Assembly (NCBI RefSeq): GCF_023221595.1
Contig: NZ_CP096563.1
Location: 5,513,001 to 5,577,000 of the forward strand
DNA length: 64,000 bases
DNA from: Rhodococcus qingshengii JCM 15477
Lineage (GTDB): Bacteria; Actinomycetota; Actinomycetes; Mycobacteriales; Mycobacteriaceae
Reading direction: 5' to 3'
Position 1 is the first letter of the stretch. Every line of letters starts with the position of its first letter. The notes under the pieces were generated by a model, which saw only the letters and a list, made by a program, of their open reading frames with translations, did not search any database and was not told where the DNA came from. Both the position numbers and the translations under genes were made by a program. Of the stretch, positions 60,915 to 64,000 are shown piece by piece.

Positions 60915-61735
60915 GTGAGAACAGCAGCGAGCAGGCGCCGGGACCGTCCCCGGACTACGTGCAGTCGCTGGCCCGTGGGCTTTCCGTCATCAAGGCTTTC
61001 GACGGTGAGCACCCGCGTCGCACCCTCAGCGAGGTTGCCCGGCACACCGATCTCACGCGTGCGACTGCTCGCCGCTTCCTACTCACGCTCGTCGAACTCG
61101 AATACGTACGTACTGACGGTTCGGTGTTCTGGTTGACGCCTCGCGTCCTCGAACTCGGCTACAGCTACCTGTCCAGTCTGTCTCTCCCCGAGATTGCCGG
61201 GCCGCATCTGGAAGCTTTGTCCGCCAAGGTCCGTGAATCCACGTCCGTGTCGATCCTCGACGGTGACGACGTCGTGTACGTGGCTCGTGTTCCGGTCAGC
61301 CGCATCATGACGGTGTCCATCACCATCGGCACGCGCTTTCCCGCGTACGCCACATCCATGGGTAGGGTTCTGCTGGCCGGCTTGCCGGACGACGCCCTGG
61401 ACGCCTACCTCGCCCGAGTGTCCTTCGCCCGCCTGACCGGCAAGACCATCTCCACCGCCGACGGACTGCGTGCCGAACTCGAGAAGATTCGCGCCGACGG
61501 GTTCGCGATTGTCGATCAGGAACTCGAAGAGGGTCTGCGCTCGCTCGCCGCACCCATCCGGGACGCGACCGGTGACGTGGTCGCTGCCGTCAACATCTCC
61601 ACCCAAGCCGCCCGCTACAGCGCCGAAGCTGTTCGCGGTGAACTGGTTCCGGCCGCAGTCGCCACTGCGGACGCCATCTCCGTCGATCTCGGACGTACTC
61701 AGTCGTCCAACAATCACTCGGCTGCCACCCGCTGA
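60911..61735 (+). CDS. pcaR: IclR family regulator of the pca genes
   Basis: 274 residues. HTH at VARHTDLTRATARRFLLTLVELEYVRTDG (about residues 40-70), then the IclR ligand domain (VSILDGDDVVYVARVPVSRIMTVSI; YATSMGRVLLAGL). Known PcaR proteins control pca genes in response to 3-oxoadipate or related compounds. It lies in the operon, overlapping pcaL by 4 bases, and probably acts on the site between pcaI and pcaH. Confidence 0.92.
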   Translation: MSENSSEQAPGPSPDYVQSLARGLSVIKAFDGEHPRRTLSEVARHTDLTRATARRFLLTLVELEYVRTDGSVFWLTPRVLELGYSYLSSLSLPEIAGPHLEALSAKVRESTSVSILDGDDVVYVARVPVSRIMTVSITIGTRFPAYATSMGRVLLAGLPDDALDAYLARVSFARLTGKTISTADGLRAELEKIRADGFAIVDQELEEGLRSLAAPIRDATGDVVAAVNISTQAARYSAEAVRGELVPAAVATADAISVDLGRTQSSNNHSAATR

Positions 61736-61759
61736 CCGAGCAGACCCAAGGAAGAACCA

Positions 61760-62971
61760 ATGCCTGACGTTGTCATCTGTGAACCGCTCCGTACCCCTGT
61801 CGGCCGCTTCGGCGGTGTCTTCCGTGACGTAGCCCCGGAAGATCTCGCCTCGACGCTGATCACCGAACTCGTCACGCGTACCGGCATTTCCGGCGCGGAG
61901 ATCGACGACGTCATTCTCGGCCAGGCTTCGCCGAACGGTGAGGCTCCGGCGATCGGACGCATCGCGGCGCTCAACGCGGGTCTGGGCATCGATGTTCCCG
62001 GCATGCAGGTGGATCGCCGGTGCGGGTCGGGATTACAGGCAGTCATCCAGGCCGTCATGCAGGTTCAGTCCGGTGGCAGTGACCTGGTCCTCGCGGGCGG
62101 TGCCGAGTCGATGAGCCAGGCCGAGTTCTACGCAACCGGAATGCGTTGGGGCGTCAAGGGTGAAGGAGTTGCGCTCAGCGATCGTCTCGCGCGCGCCCGC
62201 GTCACAGCCGGCGGACGTGACTTCCCGGTTCCCGGCGGAATGATCGAAACGGCAGAGAACCTGCGCGCCGAGTTCTCCATCAGCCGCGAGGATCAAGATG
62301 CACTCGCGGTTCAGTCCCATCAGCGTGCAGTCGCAGCACAGAAGAACGGCGTCTTCGCCGAAGAAATCGTTCCGGTATCCGTTCCGCAGCGCAAGGGCGA
62401 GGCCCTGCTCGTCGACACCGACGAGCATCCACGCGCCGACACCTCGATGGAATCGCTTGCGCGCCTTCGTCCCATGCGCGCAAAGATCGACCCCGACTCC
62501 ACCGTGACTGCAGGTAATGCCAGCGGTCAGAACGACGGCGCAGCACTGGCGATCGTCACCACCGCCGACAAAGCTCGTACCCTCGGACTGCGACCGCTCG
62601 CACGCCTCGCGAGTTGGAGCGTTGCGGGCGTTCCGCCGCTCACCATGGGCATCGGCCCCGTCCCGGCGTCGAAGAAGGCACTCGGCCGCCTCGGGCTGTC
62701 CCTGGCGGACATGGACGTCATCGAACTCAACGAAGCCTTTGCGGCACAAGCCCTTGCAGTCCTGCAGAGTTGGAATCTCGAGGCCGACGACCCACGCATC
62801 AACCCCAACGGCTCCGGCATCTCCCTCGGACATCCGGTCGGAGCCACGGGTGGACGAATCCTGGCCACCCTGTTGCGCGAGATGGACCGTCGCGAAGCGC
62901 GTTACGGCCTCGAGACGATGTGCATCGGCGGCGGGCAGGGCCTGACTGCGGTCTTCGAGCGCCTGTCCTGA
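61760..62971 (+). CDS. pcaF: 3-oxoadipyl-CoA thiolase
   Basis: 403 residues. Thiolase signatures: nucleophile Cys in VDRRCGSGLQAV, NEAFAAQAL with the catalytic His region GHPVGATGGRIL, and Cys in MCIGGGQG. It cleaves 3-oxoadipyl-CoA into acetyl-CoA and succinyl-CoA, the final step of the pathway. It follows pcaR after 24 bases with AAGGAAG-type spacing. Confidence 0.94.
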   Translation: MPDVVICEPLRTPVGRFGGVFRDVAPEDLASTLITELVTRTGISGAEIDDVILGQASPNGEAPAIGRIAALNAGLGIDVPGMQVDRRCGSGLQAVIQAVMQVQSGGSDLVLAGGAESMSQAEFYATGMRWGVKGEGVALSDRLARARVTAGGRDFPVPGGMIETAENLRAEFSISREDQDALAVQSHQRAVAAQKNGVFAEEIVPVSVPQRKGEALLVDTDEHPRADTSMESLARLRPMRAKIDPDSTVTAGNASGQNDGAALAIVTTADKARTLGLRPLARLASWSVAGVPPLTMGIGPVPASKKALGRLGLSLADMDVIELNEAFAAQALAVLQSWNLEADDPRINPNGSGISLGHPVGATGGRILATLLREMDRREARYGLETMCIGGGQGLTAVFERLS

Positions 62972-63514
62972 TCAAGCCCCGACGTGCGGGACGCCGGAGT
63001 CACCGAGTTCGCCGCGTAGGCCGTCGAGAAAGACACGCAGCAGGTCGGTGAGTTCGGCCTGCTGCTGCTCGGTGAGAATCGACGTCAGTTCGGCTTCACG
63101 GCCGAGGACTCGGTCCACCAATTGCTCCACCAGTTCGTGACCGGCGGCAGTGAGGGTCACGAGCACTATTCGTGACCCTTCCGCGGCGGAAGACCTCTCC
63201 ACCAGACCCGCGTTCTCCGCGCGCGCGAGTCGCTGCGAGATTGCACCGGCTGTGACTCCGGTCTGCTCGGTGATCTGGCGAGTCGTCAACTGATACGGCT
63301 CGCCGGATCGCCGCAGGACACTGAGCAGGTCCAGAGTCGCGGTGTCCGCACCGGCCGAGGCGAGCACCCGTCGGCGATCCTCACCGAGCAGCTTGGCGCA
63401 CATCCACAGCCTGGTGACGATGCCGATACCCTCCACGGGCGTGCCCGGCCTTTCGCGAAGCCATGCCAAGGCAACCGCGTCCACCGCGTCGTCCGGGTTG
63501 TAGTCGCCCACCAC
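62972..63514 (-). CDS. MarR family transcriptional regulator
   Basis: 180 residues with a GTG start and GAGGTG upstream. Winged helix: QLTTRQITEQTGVTAGAISQRLARAENAGLVERSSAAEGSRIVLVTLT (about residues 75-125). Divergent from the SDR at 63584, with inverted half sites in the 69-base gap. It is convergent with pcaF at the 3' end. Ligand unknown. Confidence 0.87.
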   Translation of the reverse strand: MVGDYNPDDAVDAVALAWLRERPGTPVEGIGIVTRLWMCAKLLGEDRRRVLASAGADTATLDLLSVLRRSGEPYQLTTRQITEQTGVTAGAISQRLARAENAGLVERSSAAEGSRIVLVTLTAAGHELVEQLVDRVLGREAELTSILTEQQQAELTDLLRVFLDGLRGELGDSGVPHVGA

Positions 63515-63523
63515 TGCACACCT

Positions 63524-63565
63524 CGTTTAGCTCTAAATGATACGTTCTTCGTATAGGTCTAAACG
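63524..63565. promoter_or_regulatory. Operator half sites between the MarR and SDR genes
   Basis: CGTTTAG (63524-63530) pairs with CTAAACG (63559-63565). Within it, TAGCTCTAAA (63528-63537) and TAGGTCTAAA (63554-63563) form a direct repeat, 26 bases apart, and TACG-ttctt-CGTA lies between. All are in the gap of divergent genes, a likely MarR site. Confidence 0.6.
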
Positions 63566-63583
63566 TAGCTCACGGAGGTAGGC

Positions 63584-64000
63584 ATGACACGCACAGTTCT
63601 GGTAACCGGCGGCGGAACAGGGATCGGGCGCGCAGTTGCAGCGGCGTTCGCCCGAGACGGAGACACCGTTTTTGTCACCGGCCGACGCACGGAACCACTC
63701 GAAAAGACCGCGGAGGAGTTGGGCGATAATGTTCACGCCTTGACTTGTGACAACTCCGACCCGAAAGACCTGAAGCGGCTGCAGGATTCGCTTCCGGGAA
63801 CCATCGACGTCGTGGTGCACTGCGCCGGCGGTAACACGGACTTCGATCGTGAAGCGCCGTCAGATCTGGAATCCCTGGCCGCCGGGTGGCGGGCCAATCT
63901 GGACTCCAATCTGATCTCGGCAGTGTTGACCACAGCAGCAGTTCGAGATCGAATCCCCAGTGGCGGTGCCGTCATCACCATCGGATCGATTGCCGCCGAC
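63584..64000 (+). CDS. Short-chain dehydrogenase/reductase (3' end cut by window)
   Basis: First 139 residues of an SDR. VLVTGGGTGIGRAVAAAFARDGDTVFVTGRR holds the cofactor motif, and HCAGG replaces the usual NNAG; the active site starts at ITIGSIAAD near the edge. A GGAGGT site lies 5 bases before the ATG. Divergent from a MarR gene that probably controls it. Confidence 0.87.
   Translation, partial: MTRTVLVTGGGTGIGRAVAAAFARDGDTVFVTGRRTEPLEKTAEELGDNVHALTCDNSDPKDLKRLQDSLPGTIDVVVHCAGGNTDFDREAPSDLESLAAGWRANLDSNLISAVLTTAAVRDRIPSGGAVITIGSIAAD

Overview
The window looks like a chromosomal segment of a high-GC actinobacterium, most likely Rhodococcus of the erythropolis/qingshengii type. Supporting signs are the pcaIJ / pcaHGBLRF gene order with a fused pcaL, a lutABC operon under a GntR regulator, acyl-CoA dehydrogenases paired with kinase-like and SDR genes, many TetR-family regulators, an MmpL-type permease and a mycofactocin-type SDR. 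The genus is an inference from gene content; no rRNA is present. About 75 protein genes and one tRNA fill the window, no gap exceeds about 300 bases, and there are no insertion sequences, integrases or CRISPR arrays.

Layout. 1-3128 (minus): a tightly overlapped operon DUF4178 / DUF2617 / DUF4247 lipoprotein / DUF350 / membrane spermidine-synthase-like protein, the last cut by the window edge. 3300-6170: a YhgE-like membrane protein and a succinate-semialdehyde dehydrogenase with a terminator. 6208-9860: small secreted and membrane proteins, then an alpha/beta hydrolase divergent from a MarR-pxpB-pxpC operon. 9907-16269: a PolA-like polymerase, an MmpL permease, and a convergent alkylation-repair operon (Ogt, ECF sigma factor, second methyltransferase, AlkA-like glycosylase). 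16414-23938: an acyl-CoA dehydrogenase / APH-type kinase / SDR operon, an ABC exporter with its divergent TetR, and a LuxR regulator.

24109-27571: a plus-strand run of SHOCT / DUF6325 / SHOCT proteins, a DUF1254 protein, a holin-like membrane protein and an MptpB-like phosphatase. 27558-33814: five regulated transporter or fatty-acid modules with TetR proteins and clear palindromic operators. 33850-37283: an ECF42-type sigma factor with its YciI/DGPF partner, DUF309 and LON-domain proteins. 37290-41862: lutABC with a GntR regulator and a mycofactocin-type SDR. 41916-42081: an initiator tRNA-Met followed by a terminator and a long perfect inverted repeat.

42087-51365: an eight-gene operon (BtpA/SgcQ-like, PfkB kinase, ribose-type ABC transporter, phosphotriesterase-like lactonase/hydrolase, amidotransferase-like, TenA-like) divergent from a LacI regulator, plus an M20 peptidase. 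The substrate is unknown, and this is the best candidate for an undescribed catabolic system. 51392-53678: a sortase-like lipoprotein overlapping an alanine-rich coiled-coil surface protein. 53812-55417: an AhpD-like protein and an AraC regulator. 55481-62971: the complete protocatechuate branch of the beta-ketoadipate pathway. 62972-64000: a MarR regulator divergent from a truncated SDR gene.

The general pattern is a catabolic, stress-adapted soil actinobacterium with many small self-contained regulator-enzyme modules. Genes inside operons commonly overlap by 4 bases (ATGA or GTGA), which implies translational coupling and helps fix start codons.
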